From positions 1 to 22,614 of the forward strand of contig JAEYPM010000052.1 of assembly GCA_023410675.1 (NCBI GenBank): DNA of 22,614 bases. Direction: 5' to 3'. Under the pieces are notes generated by a model. The model ran no database searches. It had not been told where the DNA came from and saw nothing but the letters and a program-made list of their open reading frames with translations. Below, piece after piece: positions 1 to 8,888 of this stretch. The stretch is from Bacillota bacterium (GTDB lineage: Bacteria > Bacillota > Clostridia > Lachnospirales > Cellulosilyticaceae). Each line of letters begins with the position of its first letter. The first letter of the stretch is position 1. The translations under genes and the position numbers were made by a program.

Positions 1-40
1 CTTCAAGAGTGAGTTGTTGAACATGATTTTTGCGAAACAT
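1..40 (-). CDS. 5' end of a leftward gene, product unknown (partial)
   Basis: Reading leftward, an ATG at 40-38 is preceded by a strong ribosome-binding site (AAGGGGGA, about 7 nt upstream on the minus strand). Thirteen codons are open to the window edge, giving MFRKNHVQQLTLE. The site quality and spacing support a real start, but 13 residues are too few to assign a family. A short basic Gln-rich start of this kind is seen in some transposases, which is only a guess. Confidence 0.45.
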   Translation of the reverse strand, partial: MFRKNHVQQLTLE

Positions 41-170
41 AGGTGTTCCCCCTTCGAAATTTTTTCTTTAATTGTACCATATTTACACGTACCTTTAAAA
101 ACTAACCTTTTTGTGGGCTAATCAATATAAGCAGTGATGCTATATTTTATTAAAAAGAGAGGAAGATTAG

Positions 171-902
171 ATGAAATTTAGAAGTAAAATCTTAACAATG
201 ATAGGGGTTATTTGTATCAGTTCTAGTATTAGTGCGGCTACAACACTTAAAATAAGTGCAGAACTTAAAAAACAGAACATTATAAAAAATGGAGAGGTTA
301 TAAACAAACAAGTAATTAGTTATAAAGGGACTACTTATGTTCCGCTTAGAGAATTTGCAGACCTTGTCAATGTGGATGTAAGTTACGATAAAGGGTATAT
401 ATACATAGGTGAGCCTACAAAAGAAGAAACAGATAAACTTTCAGATTCATATAATTATGCAAATCCAGCACCTCTAAATACATATCAAACATATAGCGGG
501 AAATATTTAGGAAATCCATATACAATAAAAATAACTTTAACTGATGTGATAAGAGGTGAAAAAGCATGGGAAATGGCTAAAAGTGCATCTTGGATGAATC
601 AGGAGCCATCCCAAGGGAAAGAGTATTTAATAGCAAAAGTATCTGCTGATTTAGTTTCTGCAGATAAGGTAATTCCCCTTAGTTACATGAATTTCTCATG
701 CTATTCAAAAAATAATATTGATCATGAAAAACCTGGCACTTTAAGACCAGCTCCTCCCGAACCTGCATTAGAAGCAAAGTTAACGGCTGGGGGAAAGACA
801 GAAGGTTATGTGGCATTTATTATAGATAAGTCAGATCCATCTCCTAAGATTGGTTATGGTGGAATTGATACTGGCGTTTGGTTTGCAGCAAGTGAAGAAT
901 AA
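171..902 (+). CDS. Secreted protein with copper amine oxidase-like (stalk) domain and Ig-like C-terminal half
   Basis: The 243-residue protein has a signal peptide (Lys/Arg at 2-6, hydrophobic to about residue 22, Ala-rich cleavage zone), so it should be exported. Residues about 38-80 match the stalk-domain pattern of Clostridia surface proteins: IKNGEVINKQVISYKGTTYV, then VPLREFADLVNV and a short repeat ending YIYIG. The remainder resembles the telokin-like/DUF4352 type of beta-sandwich (GKEYLIAKV, then a GGKTEGYVAF strand). No catalytic motif is visible. The start is ATG with GAGGAAG five bases upstream. It stands alone: the next gene begins about 100 bases later with its own ribosome-binding site. 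A cell-surface or envelope-binding role is inferred from the domains only. Confidence 0.6.
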   Translation: MKFRSKILTMIGVICISSSISAATTLKISAELKKQNIIKNGEVINKQVISYKGTTYVPLREFADLVNVDVSYDKGYIYIGEPTKEETDKLSDSYNYANPAPLNTYQTYSGKYLGNPYTIKITLTDVIRGEKAWEMAKSASWMNQEPSQGKEYLIAKVSADLVSADKVIPLSYMNFSCYSKNNIDHEKPGTLRPAPPEPALEAKLTAGGKTEGYVAFIIDKSDPSPKIGYGGIDTGVWFAASEE

Positions 903-999
903 GGAAAAAGAAAGTTTTTTATTAAATGATGAAACTGAGTATATACAGAGTTTTAAAGGAATATATTGTGAATAAAGGTATGCTTAGGGAGAGAATTAA

Positions 1000-2292
1000 G
1001 TGCAAAATAACTGCTGTAATTATCGATTACTATTTAAAGGCATTGAAGTGCCAGTTGAAACGCAAGATGGTTCTTATGTAGTACCCATCAATTTTGACAA
1101 TGCAGCAACAACGCCACCACTTAAACATGTGGATCAATTTGTGTGTGATAGTATTTCCATGTATGGTTCAGTAGGAAGGTCTGGTCAAAAATCAGCATAT
1201 TGTACAGAGACTTATATAAAATCTAAAGAAGAAATCCTATCTTTTTTTAATGCGAAAAAGGAGGATGGTTATACGGTTATTTACGTAAGGAACACTACAG
1301 ACGGTATCAACCTTCTAGCCAGAGCCTTAAAGGATAAAGGTGAATATAAAATACTAACGACACGCATGGAGCATCATACAAATGACTTGCCATGGAGAGA
1401 AAATGCCCATGTATTTTATATCAATACGAATGAGTTAGGAAGAATTTCATTATCAGATATAGAAGAAAAAATGCTTTATGCACAAGGCACAATTAAATAT
1501 ATTACTGTAACAGGAGCCTCTAATGTCACTGGTTATATCAACCCTATTTATGAAATTGCAAAAATAGCACATAGGTATGGGGCCTATATTATAGTGGATG
1601 GAGCACAACTCGTTGCTCACCAAGAAATCTTTTTAAATGGTACAGGAAATAATGATGCAATTGACTTTTTGATTTTTTCTGGTCATAAAATGTATGCACC
1701 TTTCGGCACAGGAGTAGTGATAGCTAGAAAGGAAGTATTAAAGGAAACAAGGCCTTATTTATATGGAGGAGGGGCTGTAAAAGCTGTCTTTGACGAGGAT
1801 GTCTATTGGAAGGATATACCTGATAAAGATGAAGCAGGGACACCAAACTATTTAGGTGCTATGGCAGTAGTTGCTGCAACAGGTGTTCTTAGACATATAG
1901 GGTTTAAGACAATAGCTGAGCATGAACGTGATTTAAAAGAAAGGTTGCTTATGGGATTATCACAAATTCCTAAAGTTATTTTATATGGGGATATACAAGA
2001 CAAAGAAAGATTAGGCGTCATACCTTTTAACATAGAAGGTATCCATCATGCTAGAGTAGGGAAACTGTTGGCAGATAAAAGAGCAATAGCTGTGCGAACA
2101 GGTTGCTTTTGTGCACAGCCATATGTAGCTAGACTTTTAGGAGTAACAGATAAAGAGCGTTATCATTATATGCTCAATCCCCATCTTCCTGAGCCAGGTA
2201 TGCTAAGAGCAAGTGTTGCTTTATACAATACAAAAGAAGAAGTTGATGAATTTTTAAACACTGTAGACTATATTGCAACTTATGAGACATAA
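1000..2292 (+). CDS. Cysteine desulfurase-like class V aminotransferase (SufS/Csd type)
   Basis: A 430-residue PLP enzyme of the class V aminotransferase fold, expected to release sulfur from cysteine as an enzyme-bound persulfide. Family landmarks are in order: FDNAATTP (about 32-39), MEHHTNDLPW for the PLP-stacking His region, VDGAQ (Asp200, Gln203), the Schiff-base lysine in SGHKMYAPFG (Lys230), and RTGCFCAQP near 366-373. In SufS the catalytic cysteine occupies the place of Cys371 (RTGHHCAQP in that family). Cys369 two residues earlier is extra, as are Cys5 and Cys6. The start is GTG with GGGAGAG six bases upstream; no in-frame ATG fits better. No sufB/C/D/U or iscU gene is adjacent, so it is probably a stand-alone desulfurase or relative acting on another acceptor. 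Substrate specificity cannot be fixed from sequence. Confidence 0.8.
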   Translation: MQNNCCNYRLLFKGIEVPVETQDGSYVVPINFDNAATTPPLKHVDQFVCDSISMYGSVGRSGQKSAYCTETYIKSKEEILSFFNAKKEDGYTVIYVRNTTDGINLLARALKDKGEYKILTTRMEHHTNDLPWRENAHVFYINTNELGRISLSDIEEKMLYAQGTIKYITVTGASNVTGYINPIYEIAKIAHRYGAYIIVDGAQLVAHQEIFLNGTGNNDAIDFLIFSGHKMYAPFGTGVVIARKEVLKETRPYLYGGGAVKAVFDEDVYWKDIPDKDEAGTPNYLGAMAVVAATGVLRHIGFKTIAEHERDLKERLLMGLSQIPKVILYGDIQDKERLGVIPFNIEGIHHARVGKLLADKRAIAVRTGCFCAQPYVARLLGVTDKERYHYMLNPHLPEPGMLRASVALYNTKEEVDEFLNTVDYIATYET

Positions 2293-2361
2293 GACATTAG
2301 ATATAAAAAATTACATATAATCTAGATAAAAAGTATATATTCTATTATAATAAGATAAAAA

Positions 2362-2408
2362 TAAAGTGATAACAAAAAAGTAAAGTGACAAGATAAAACG
2401 TAAAGTGA
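2362..2408 (+). repeat. Three phased TAAAGTGA repeats upstream of the FliB-like gene
   Basis: The octamer TAAAGTGA occurs at 2362-2369, 2381-2388 and 2401-2408. The spacings are 19 and 20 bases, close to two helical turns, and the last copy contributes the GTGAGG that is the only ribosome-binding-like sequence before the TTG start at 2421. It could be a regulator-binding array or chance in AT-rich DNA. Confidence 0.3.
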
Positions 2409-2420
2409 GGCAGTAAAATT

Positions 2421-3620
2421 TTGGATAAGAACTATAAAAATATAGTTATGCCTGAATACATCAGGCATTTTTCATGCATTGGGGCAAAATGTGAAGATAC
2501 ATGCTGCTCTGGATGGACAGTCTATATTGATGAAAATACCTATAAGAAATATAAGAAAGTTAACCAAAAAGAGATGAAAGTACGTTTAAGTAAGGAAATT
2601 GTACAAAAGCACACATCTCAAGATCCATCTATTGCAGCTAAGATTAAATTAAAAAATGGACGATGCGCCTTTTTATCCCCTAAGGGTTGGTGCGACATTT
2701 ATAGTACTTTAGGAGAAGATTATTTAAGTAGTACTTGCAAAGCTTATCCTAGGACACTAAATCTTATAAATCGTACACTGGAGTATTCTCTAATCCTATC
2801 TTGCCCAGAAGCAGCAAGGCTTATTTTACTAAGTAAAGAACCCATAAAGTATATAAAGGATAGTGATCTTAAAATAGAGTATCCAATTAGTGCTCATATA
2901 GAAACGAACCTAAAAAAACCTCAAAGATGGCAAGATTATTTTTTAGAAATACGAAGTACTTTAATACAAATAATACAAAATAGAAACCTCATTCTTGAAG
3001 AGCGTATCAAGGTACTGGGTCAGCTTTTAAAAGAAATAGATGATCAAGCATCAAGAGGAAGCATTAATAAAATTTCTTTAGTCCTAAAGGACTTCGCTAA
3101 TAAAGACTTAAGTATACAGGCTAAAACTGCTAAAGATAATCTCGATACTGAGATAAGGGAATATTTTGATTTGGCTATTAGTCTTAAAAAGTATATAGAG
3201 GAGAATAAAATTAAGTCCATAAGGTATATAGAATGCTTACAACAGGTTTTTACAGGGCTTAGTATGAACAATTTAGATGACAAAAAGCAAATAACAATAG
3301 AATTTCAAACAGCATACAAAAATTATCTTACACATTTTGTCAGTGAATATGGTTATATTATAGAAAATTACTTAGTAAATTACCTGTTTGAAAGATGTAT
3401 TCCTCTTGACGAATCAAAACCTATAAAAAGTTATCAACGAATAAAATTGTGTTACAGGCTTATCAAGTTACAAATCATAGGGATGTTTAGTTATTACCAA
3501 GAAGTAAGCCAGGAATGGATTATCAAACTCATTCAATCCTTCTCTAAAACATTTGACCATGATGATACTTCTTTAACAAAGCTACTCACTTATTTACAAC
3601 ATGAAGGAACAGAATCTTAA
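2421..3620 (+). CDS. fliB: FliB-like flagellin lysine-N-methylase / Cys-cluster protein
   Basis: The 399-residue protein carries the N-terminal cysteine cluster of the FliB family, which methylates surface lysines of flagellin: C19-x4-C24-x3-C28-C29-SGW, then Cys82, Cys91 (GWCDIY), Cys106 (STCKAYPR) and Cys128 (LSCPEAAR). These are expected to bind an Fe-S cluster. The phrase MPEYIRHFSCIGAKCEDTCC is typical of the family. Residues 150-399 are helical without clear motifs, as usual for FliB. The start is TTG at 2421 with GTGAGG about 11 bases upstream; an ATG at codon 10 (2448) has no ribosome-binding site. No flagellin or flagellar gene lies in the window, so the flagellar role rests on family resemblance. 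The intergenic gap from the desulfurase (128 bases) carries phased repeats. Confidence 0.75.
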   Translation: MDKNYKNIVMPEYIRHFSCIGAKCEDTCCSGWTVYIDENTYKKYKKVNQKEMKVRLSKEIVQKHTSQDPSIAAKIKLKNGRCAFLSPKGWCDIYSTLGEDYLSSTCKAYPRTLNLINRTLEYSLILSCPEAARLILLSKEPIKYIKDSDLKIEYPISAHIETNLKKPQRWQDYFLEIRSTLIQIIQNRNLILEERIKVLGQLLKEIDDQASRGSINKISLVLKDFANKDLSIQAKTAKDNLDTEIREYFDLAISLKKYIEENKIKSIRYIECLQQVFTGLSMNNLDDKKQITIEFQTAYKNYLTHFVSEYGYIIENYLVNYLFERCIPLDESKPIKSYQRIKLCYRLIKLQIIGMFSYYQEVSQEWIIKLIQSFSKTFDHDDTSLTKLLTYLQHEGTES

Positions 3621-3631
3621 GGAGGAAAAAC

Positions 3632-4132
3632 ATGGAACTGGTGTTTAGAAAGGCAATGAGTAGTGAAGCGGATATTGCATTTAAGCTATTAAAAGAGGCT
3701 GCAAAATGGTTAGAAGAAAAGAATATAGACTATTGGCAAAATTGGCATCAACCCCCTAAGGAACATGCGGCGTGGATTCATGAAGGCTTTGAGGAAGGCC
3801 AATTTTATTTTGTAGAACATAGTGACAAGGTAGTTGGGATGTATCGCTTGCAGTATGATGATGAGATCTTTTGGGGTAAAAGGAATGACAAGGCAGGGTA
3901 TATTCATTCTTTTACCACAGATAGGAGCCTAAAGGGCAGGGGAATTGGTGGTAAAATATTAGAGCATATTGAGCGACAACTAAGAGAAGAAGGTATCAAT
4001 TTTCTTAGATTAGATTGCTCTCCAAATATTAGTGGGTTATGTGATTATTATCATAAACAAGGGTTTAAGGCAGTATCAGATATTGATTTATTTGGAGAAG
4101 TACTTACGCTATATGAAAAGCAATTCGGCTAA
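3632..4132 (+). CDS. GNAT-family N-acetyltransferase
   Basis: The 166-residue protein has the single GNAT fold. The acetyl-CoA pyrophosphate-binding loop reads RSLKGRGIG (residues 98-106), matching the Q/R-x-x-G-x-G/A signature. It is preceded by beta strands with GYIHSFTTD and followed by the helix GKILEHIERQLREEG and the strand FLRLDC. The C-terminal part (LCDYYHKQGFK) is the usual last helix-strand unit. The start is ATG with AAGGAGG six bases upstream, 11 bases after the FliB-like gene, so the two are probably co-transcribed. The acceptor cannot be predicted. Coupling to a lysine methylase might suggest protein modification, but that is a guess. Confidence 0.85.
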   Translation: MELVFRKAMSSEADIAFKLLKEAAKWLEEKNIDYWQNWHQPPKEHAAWIHEGFEEGQFYFVEHSDKVVGMYRLQYDDEIFWGKRNDKAGYIHSFTTDRSLKGRGIGGKILEHIERQLREEGINFLRLDCSPNISGLCDYYHKQGFKAVSDIDLFGEVLTLYEKQFG

Positions 4133-4138
4133 GGATAA

Positions 4139-5029
4139 TTAACTTTTGCTAGCAGCATTGGATGACTCTAAAACCCATGCTTTAAAGTCTGAAAGCTTTG
4201 CAAGGGTTTCCTCATAACCTTGCTCATAAAGCCTAAGGAGCTTACGCTTGTCTTTTTCATAGCGATCAATGATTAGTGGTTTTTGAGGCCTAAATACATA
4301 AGCTAGACCATCATTCTCAAGTTGTTTTATTTTAGAAAGGGTATCGTTGTAAACACGATGCCTTGTTTTAATGCATTCTAACAACCTAGGATATTTTTTA
4401 AGAAAAAGCTTAGAAGCATAATACCCATTTCTAGAGAATTTTTTTGTGTAGTCTTGGTTACGGGTTAAAATTAAAACGTGTCTTGAGTTCCCATCATCTA
4501 TTGATTTTTGTATAGGGATAGAATCAGATAATCCACCATCTAAATATTTTTCATCTTTAATGGTTACTATTGGGGAAATAAGCGGAAGACTACTGGAGGC
4601 TCTTATAAGCATGGTAGTATCATCAACATTACTTTCATGTAAGGGCTCAAAATAAACAGGTTTACCTGTAATGCAGTGGGTAGCACATACTTTAAATACG
4701 CCTTTATATTTTAAAAAAGTATCATAGTCAAAAGGATCAAGCTGACGAGGAAGGGTATCAAATAAAAAATTCATACCAAAAAAGCTACGTTCATCAATGA
4801 TACTTTTAAGCCCCATAAAACGTTTATCAGTAACCCACTGGGTGTAAATACGTTTGTTTCTTTCCTTTTGCTTAGAAAGATAGCTCATAGATGTGGAGGA
4901 ACCAGCAGATACAGCTACAATATAAGAAAACTCAATATTATGTTCTAAAAAGGCTTCTAAAACGCCAGAAGTGTAGGCAGCACGCATTCCCCCACCTTCA
5001 ACTACAAGCCCGATTTGTTCTAAATTCAC
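4139..5029 (-). CDS. Patatin-like phospholipase (YjjU/RssA type)
   Basis: A 296-residue leftward protein with the patatin hydrolase core. The oxyanion-hole loop is VEGGGMRAAYTSG (about 10-22), the nucleophile elbow is AVSAGSS with Ser41, and the second dyad residue is Asp164 in LDGGLSDSIP. The elbow starts with Ala39 where the consensus G-x-S-x-G has Gly. A basic helical C-terminal region follows. Expected activity is hydrolysis of acyl esters of phospholipids or related lipids near the membrane. I place the start at GTG 5029, because AAGAGG lies 8 bases upstream; a GTG three codons earlier (5038) overlaps that ribosome-binding site. The stop lies 6 bases from the stop of the convergent acetyltransferase gene with no clear terminator between. 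Confidence 0.8.
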   Translation of the reverse strand: MNLEQIGLVVEGGGMRAAYTSGVLEAFLEHNIEFSYIVAVSAGSSTSMSYLSKQKERNKRIYTQWVTDKRFMGLKSIIDERSFFGMNFLFDTLPRQLDPFDYDTFLKYKGVFKVCATHCITGKPVYFEPLHESNVDDTTMLIRASSSLPLISPIVTIKDEKYLDGGLSDSIPIQKSIDDGNSRHVLILTRNQDYTKKFSRNGYYASKLFLKKYPRLLECIKTRHRVYNDTLSKIKQLENDGLAYVFRPQKPLIIDRYEKDKRKLLRLYEQGYEETLAKLSDFKAWVLESSNAASKS

Positions 5030-5070
5030 TGACTTCACCTCTTAATTATTTAAAAAATTGCAATAATAGA

Positions 5071-5099
5071 ATTATCCCATAAAATGTAATATAATTCAA
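5071..5099 (-). promoter_or_regulatory. Candidate promoter of the patatin-like gene
   Basis: On the minus strand, TTGAAT (5099-5094) and GATAAT (5076-5071) are separated by 17 bases, a good sigma-A-type pair about 40 bases upstream of the start at 5029. Confidence 0.5.
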
Positions 5100-5151
5100 T
5101 GAAAATAAGTTATCTTAAATGAATTTTAATGAGAATTCCATCACTATAGGG

Positions 5152-5180
5152 TATCATTAAAAGTCGATATATGGTATAAA
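5152..5180 (+). promoter_or_regulatory. Candidate extended -10 promoter of the sugar transporter gene
   Basis: The element TGG-TATAAA (hexamer 5175-5180) is an extended -10 form. The -35 region at 5152-5157 (TATCAT) is poor. It lies 45 bases before the ATG at 5225, in the 195-base divergent interval shared with the patatin-like gene; I see nothing else there. Confidence 0.35.
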
Positions 5181-5224
5181 TAAACTATTAATAATGAAAA
5201 TCTACAAATTTTTTAGGGGGAATC

Positions 5225-6418
5225 ATGAATCGATTAAATTATAGAAAGACATTATTGTTAGGGTTTGGTCTTTTTGCTATTAATATTACATGGATGGTAT
5301 ATAATTCGTATATGCCTATTCTATTAAAAAACTATATTGCAAGTGCAGCTCTTATTGGATTTATCATGACAATAGATAATTATTTAGCTTTTTTTATTCA
5401 GCCAGCTATAGGTGCGTATAGTGATAAAATAAATACAAGGTTTGGGCGAAGAATGCCGTTTATAATAGTTGGCATGCCATTAGCCGCCATATGTGCTATT
5501 TTGATACCGTACCATACAGGGCTTATTACCCTTGTGTTAGCTTTGTTAGGCATGAATTTAAGTATGAGCATTTTTAGATCACCTGTTATTGCTTTGATGC
5601 CAGATGTAACACATAAAGAGCATAGAAGTAAGGCAAATAGCCTCATTAATTTTATGGGAGGATTAGGAGCACTTACTGCATATTCTGTAGGAGCAAAGCT
5701 ATGGGAAATTAATATTAAGTACCCATTCTATCTTGCAGGGGTATTAATGTTGATTTCATGTATTGTTGTTTTTATATTCATTAAAGAAAAAAGGGATGTC
5801 ATAGAGTATGAAAGTGCTGAAGAAAAGATAGATATTAAGAAGGGACTCCACACCGCTTTTAAAGATCGAAATACGAAATATCTTCTTTTAGCAATAACTG
5901 CATGGTTTATAGGATATAATGGAATAGAAACTTTTTTTACAAGTTATGGTAGAGACTATTTAGGGATTGAAGTTAGTGAGGCCTCCCGTTTGTTAGCATT
6001 TATTTCGCTAAGTGTCCTAGTATTTGCAGTACCATCAGGCATTATTGGTACACGTATAGGAAAGAAAAAAAGTATTGCAATTGGACTTATTGGAGGCATA
6101 ATTGGATTTGCTGTTTTGATATTCCTAAAAAATACTAATGCCATACGCATTATTTTCTTAATCATAGGCATTTTCTGGGCAATGATTAATATCAATTCTT
6201 ATCCTTTTATTGCAGAAATGGCTCCTAAAGGATATATTGGTACGTACACAGGGTTATATTATCTGTTTTCATCCATTGCCAATATTATTTCACCTCCATT
6301 ATTAGGCGGTATTATTGATAAGTTTGGCTATCAATATATGTTCTTATATAGTGTAGTCTTTTTCGCTCTTGCGTTATGGATGATGGCAAATATAAAAGAA
6401 AAGAAGCCTGCATCATAA
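5225..6418 (+). CDS. MFS sugar transporter, SLC45/GPH-like
   Basis: The 397-residue integral membrane protein has about 12 hydrophobic segments. The first half shows the loop between helices 2 and 3 as AYSDKINTRFGRRMPF (about 64-79), and FRSPVIALMPDV followed by HRSKANSLINFMGGLGALTA. Both patterns are characteristic of the plant sucrose-transporter/SLC45 and glycoside-pentoside-hexuronide cation symporters. A central cytoplasmic loop (KEKRDVIEYESAEEKIDIKK) separates the two six-helix halves. It should import a sugar or glycoside with a cation. The start is ATG with a strong AGGGGG upstream. Its last codons overlap the 3' end of the convergent aldose epimerase gene by 6 bases, consistent with but not proof of a shared sugar role. 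Confidence 0.8.
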   Translation: MNRLNYRKTLLLGFGLFAINITWMVYNSYMPILLKNYIASAALIGFIMTIDNYLAFFIQPAIGAYSDKINTRFGRRMPFIIVGMPLAAICAILIPYHTGLITLVLALLGMNLSMSIFRSPVIALMPDVTHKEHRSKANSLINFMGGLGALTAYSVGAKLWEINIKYPFYLAGVLMLISCIVVFIFIKEKRDVIEYESAEEKIDIKKGLHTAFKDRNTKYLLLAITAWFIGYNGIETFFTSYGRDYLGIEVSEASRLLAFISLSVLVFAVPSGIIGTRIGKKKSIAIGLIGGIIGFAVLIFLKNTNAIRIIFLIIGIFWAMININSYPFIAEMAPKGYIGTYTGLYYLFSSIANIISPPLLGGIIDKFGYQYMFLYSVVFFALALWMMANIKEKKPAS

Positions 6419-7282
6419 AATACTAATACTATGTACACAGCTAAAGGTTTGCATAGGATCAAGAGTAATCATATTTTCTTTTTCCCATAAATTATAGCTA
6501 GAATCTTCAAAATCTGAATGTCCATACAAAGGTTGGATTGAGATGAAGGGAGCCTTAGTATTTGGCATAGACCATATGCCAAGGTAAGGAAAATCTTCGA
6601 AATCTAACCTTATTTTTTTGTCATAATGTGTGGCTTGCAAATAGACATACTTACTGTTTAGATGAGAGAATATAAGAGGCCCCTGACTAAAAGTATCAGT
6701 ATTAAGCGTCATAGCTTCACCTTTAAAAGAACAAGATTTACGCATTAGAAGCTGATCATTATTTTCTGAAAGGACAGAAGCATCTTCAAGATGTTCAAAA
6801 ATAATGCTATAGGCCTCAAAATCATTGGTTTCATGAAAACGGCATACAAATCCAGGGTGAGCACCAATATTAAAATACATAGTCTTATCGTCTTGATTTG
6901 TTACATGATACATAACAGAAAGACTGGGTCCTGTTAATACATAGTTTACATGAAGTAAAAAGCGAAAAGGGTACATACTCAACGTAAGTTCATCTGAAGA
7001 TAAGACATAACTTATGTGAGATTCACCTTGATCTACAATTTTAAAGGTCATAGCTCTGGCAAAACCATGTTGCATCATAGAATAAGTTTTGCCTTCAAAA
7101 ACATATTTGTTGCCTAGAAGTTTCCCAACAATGGGGAAGAGGATTGGTGAACGCTCATTCCAGTAGTTTGCGTTACCATTCCATAGGTAATTCGATCCCT
7201 CATTGTCATAAAGGCTTTGAAGCTCAGCACCAAGTGCAGAAATTGTTACGGTTAAAAAAGGATTCTTAATTGTAGTATTCAA
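6413..7282 (-). CDS. Aldose 1-epimerase-family protein (LacX-like)
   Basis: A 289-residue leftward protein of the galactose mutarotase-like fold. LacX-type landmarks are SALGAELQSLYD near the N terminus, YLWNGNANYWNERSPILFPIVGKL, QHGFARAM (catalytic-type His) and NIGAHPGFVCRF with the second conserved His. The final part ends FISIQPLYG and HSDFEDSSYNLWEKENMITL. It probably interconverts sugar anomers or hexose derivatives in the cytoplasm. I choose TTG at 7282 as start because AAGGAAG lies 8 bases upstream; a GTG at 7291 directly touches that ribosome-binding site. It follows the ABC-F gene on the same strand with a 24-base gap, so the two likely share a transcript. The stop codon is TGA and overlaps the transporter gene end. 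Confidence 0.8.
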   Translation of the reverse strand: MNTTIKNPFLTVTISALGAELQSLYDNEGSNYLWNGNANYWNERSPILFPIVGKLLGNKYVFEGKTYSMMQHGFARAMTFKIVDQGESHISYVLSSDELTLSMYPFRFLLHVNYVLTGPSLSVMYHVTNQDDKTMYFNIGAHPGFVCRFHETNDFEAYSIIFEHLEDASVLSENNDQLLMRKSCSFKGEAMTLNTDTFSQGPLIFSHLNSKYVYLQATHYDKKIRLDFEDFPYLGIWSMPNTKAPFISIQPLYGHSDFEDSSYNLWEKENMITLDPMQTFSCVHSISIL

Positions 7283-7306
7283 ATTAAACACTTCCTTAAG
7301 TAATGA

Positions 7307-8863
7307 TTATATAACCTTGGTTGTCCAGTTTTCTACATTCCATACATCTGTTATGAAGCTTTCATAAAAATAAGGTTCATGACAGACTAAAACAATAGTT
7401 CCTTTAAATTCACGAAGTGCTTTTTCAAGTTCATCTTTAGCGTCCACATCTAAATGGTTTGTAGGCTCGTCAAGTACAAGAAAGTTATGCTCACGCATAA
7501 GAAGTTTGCATAAACGAACCTTTGCATTTTCGCCTCCTGATAGAACTTTCATAGGACTTGTAATATGTTCCGTAGTTAAACCACATTTTGCAAGTTCTGA
7601 ACGTACTTCATGATTGGTAAGCGAAGGATATAAATTCCAAATTTCTTCAATAGCAGTGTTGTTATTATCTCTTGAGTCTTCTTGCTCAAAATAGCCATAG
7701 GCAACATTTTCTCCAAAGAATACTTCTCCTGAAATCGGAGGGAGAAGACCTAAAAAAGTTTTAAGCAGTGTTGTTTTACCAAGCCCATTGACACCGCAAA
7801 TAGCTATCTTTTGCCCTCGTTCTATTTTAAAAGAAAGAGGACTTGTAAGGGGCTCATCATAGCCAATGACAAGATGATCTGCTTCTACTAAAAACCGACT
7901 TGGTGCTTTAGCAGTCTTAAAAGAAAAGAATGGTTTGGGTTTTTCACGAGGTTTCTCGATAATATCCATTTTTTCAAGTTGCTTCATGCGGCTTTTAGCC
8001 ATACCTGTTGTGGCAACACGTGCTTTGTTCCTAGCAATAAAGTCTTCAAGTTTATCAATTTCTTTTTGTTGCCTTTCATAAGCTTGTTCTTGTTGACGTT
8101 TTTTAAGCTCATAAAGTCTTTCAAATTCATCGTAGTTGCCAACATAACGTGTTAGCTGACATTGATCAATATGATATACGAGGTTACAAACTGCATTAAT
8201 AAAAGGAACATCATGTGATACTAAGATAAAGGCATTTTCATAATTTTGAAGGTATCTCTTGAGCCATTCAATATGGTTTTCATCTAAATAATTGGTAGGC
8301 TCGTCCAGTATTAATATGGTTGGATTTTGAAGGAGCAACTTGGTTAGAAGTACTTTGGTACGTTGTCCGCCACTTAGTTCATTGACTAGTTTATCAAGAC
8401 CTATATCAGTAAGCCCAAGCCCTTGTGCAACCTCTTCAATTTTTGCATCTAATGTATAAAAACCACTTGTATCTAATATATTTTGAATATCAGCGGCATC
8501 TTCCATCATCTTATTGATTTCATCGTCAGCTGCATCTGTCATTTTTTCATACAATAAGAGCATTTCTTTTTCAAGCTCAAATATATGATTAAAAGCGAGT
8601 CTTAGGTTATCCCTAATGGTGGTACCAGGCTCTAATATTGAATGCTGATCAAGATAGCCAACTGTTACACGGTTAGACCACTCAATACTTCCTTCATCAG
8701 GCATCAGTTTGTTGGTAATGATATTTAAAAAGGTAGACTTTCCTTCGCCATTTGAACCCACTAAAGCGACATGTTCCCCTTTTAAAAGGCGAAATGAAAC
8801 ATTTTCTAATATGGCACGTGATCCAAAACTGTGCACAACATTTTTAACAGTTAATATACTCAT
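7307..8863 (-). CDS. ABC-F family ATPase (YkpA/YbiT-like)
   Basis: A 518-residue soluble protein with two ABC ATPase domains and no membrane segments, the ABC-F plan of ribosome-associated translation factors and antibiotic-resistance proteins. Domain 1: Walker A GSNGEGKST (36-44), LSGGQ (163-167), Walker B ILILDEPTNYLD with Glu188, and SHD switch. The linker near 245-310 is charged and helical (KRQQEQAYERQQKEIDKLED). Domain 2: Walker A GVNGLGKTT, signature LSGGENAKVRL, FLVLDEPTNHLD, then CHE. Start at ATG 8863, with AAGGAG 7 bases upstream; a longer frame begins 11 codons earlier but lacks a ribosome-binding site. Subfamily looks like YkpA/YbiT/EttA; a resistance role cannot be decided. An inverted repeat lies directly upstream. 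Confidence 0.85.
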   Translation of the reverse strand: MSILTVKNVVHSFGSRAILENVSFRLLKGEHVALVGSNGEGKSTFLNIITNKLMPDEGSIEWSNRVTVGYLDQHSILEPGTTIRDNLRLAFNHIFELEKEMLLLYEKMTDAADDEINKMMEDAADIQNILDTSGFYTLDAKIEEVAQGLGLTDIGLDKLVNELSGGQRTKVLLTKLLLQNPTILILDEPTNYLDENHIEWLKRYLQNYENAFILVSHDVPFINAVCNLVYHIDQCQLTRYVGNYDEFERLYELKKRQQEQAYERQQKEIDKLEDFIARNKARVATTGMAKSRMKQLEKMDIIEKPREKPKPFFSFKTAKAPSRFLVEADHLVIGYDEPLTSPLSFKIERGQKIAICGVNGLGKTTLLKTFLGLLPPISGEVFFGENVAYGYFEQEDSRDNNNTAIEEIWNLYPSLTNHEVRSELAKCGLTTEHITSPMKVLSGGENAKVRLCKLLMREHNFLVLDEPTNHLDVDAKDELEKALREFKGTIVLVCHEPYFYESFITDVWNVENWTTKVI

Positions 8864-8888
8864 AAATAATCTCCTTGATGTACTTATA

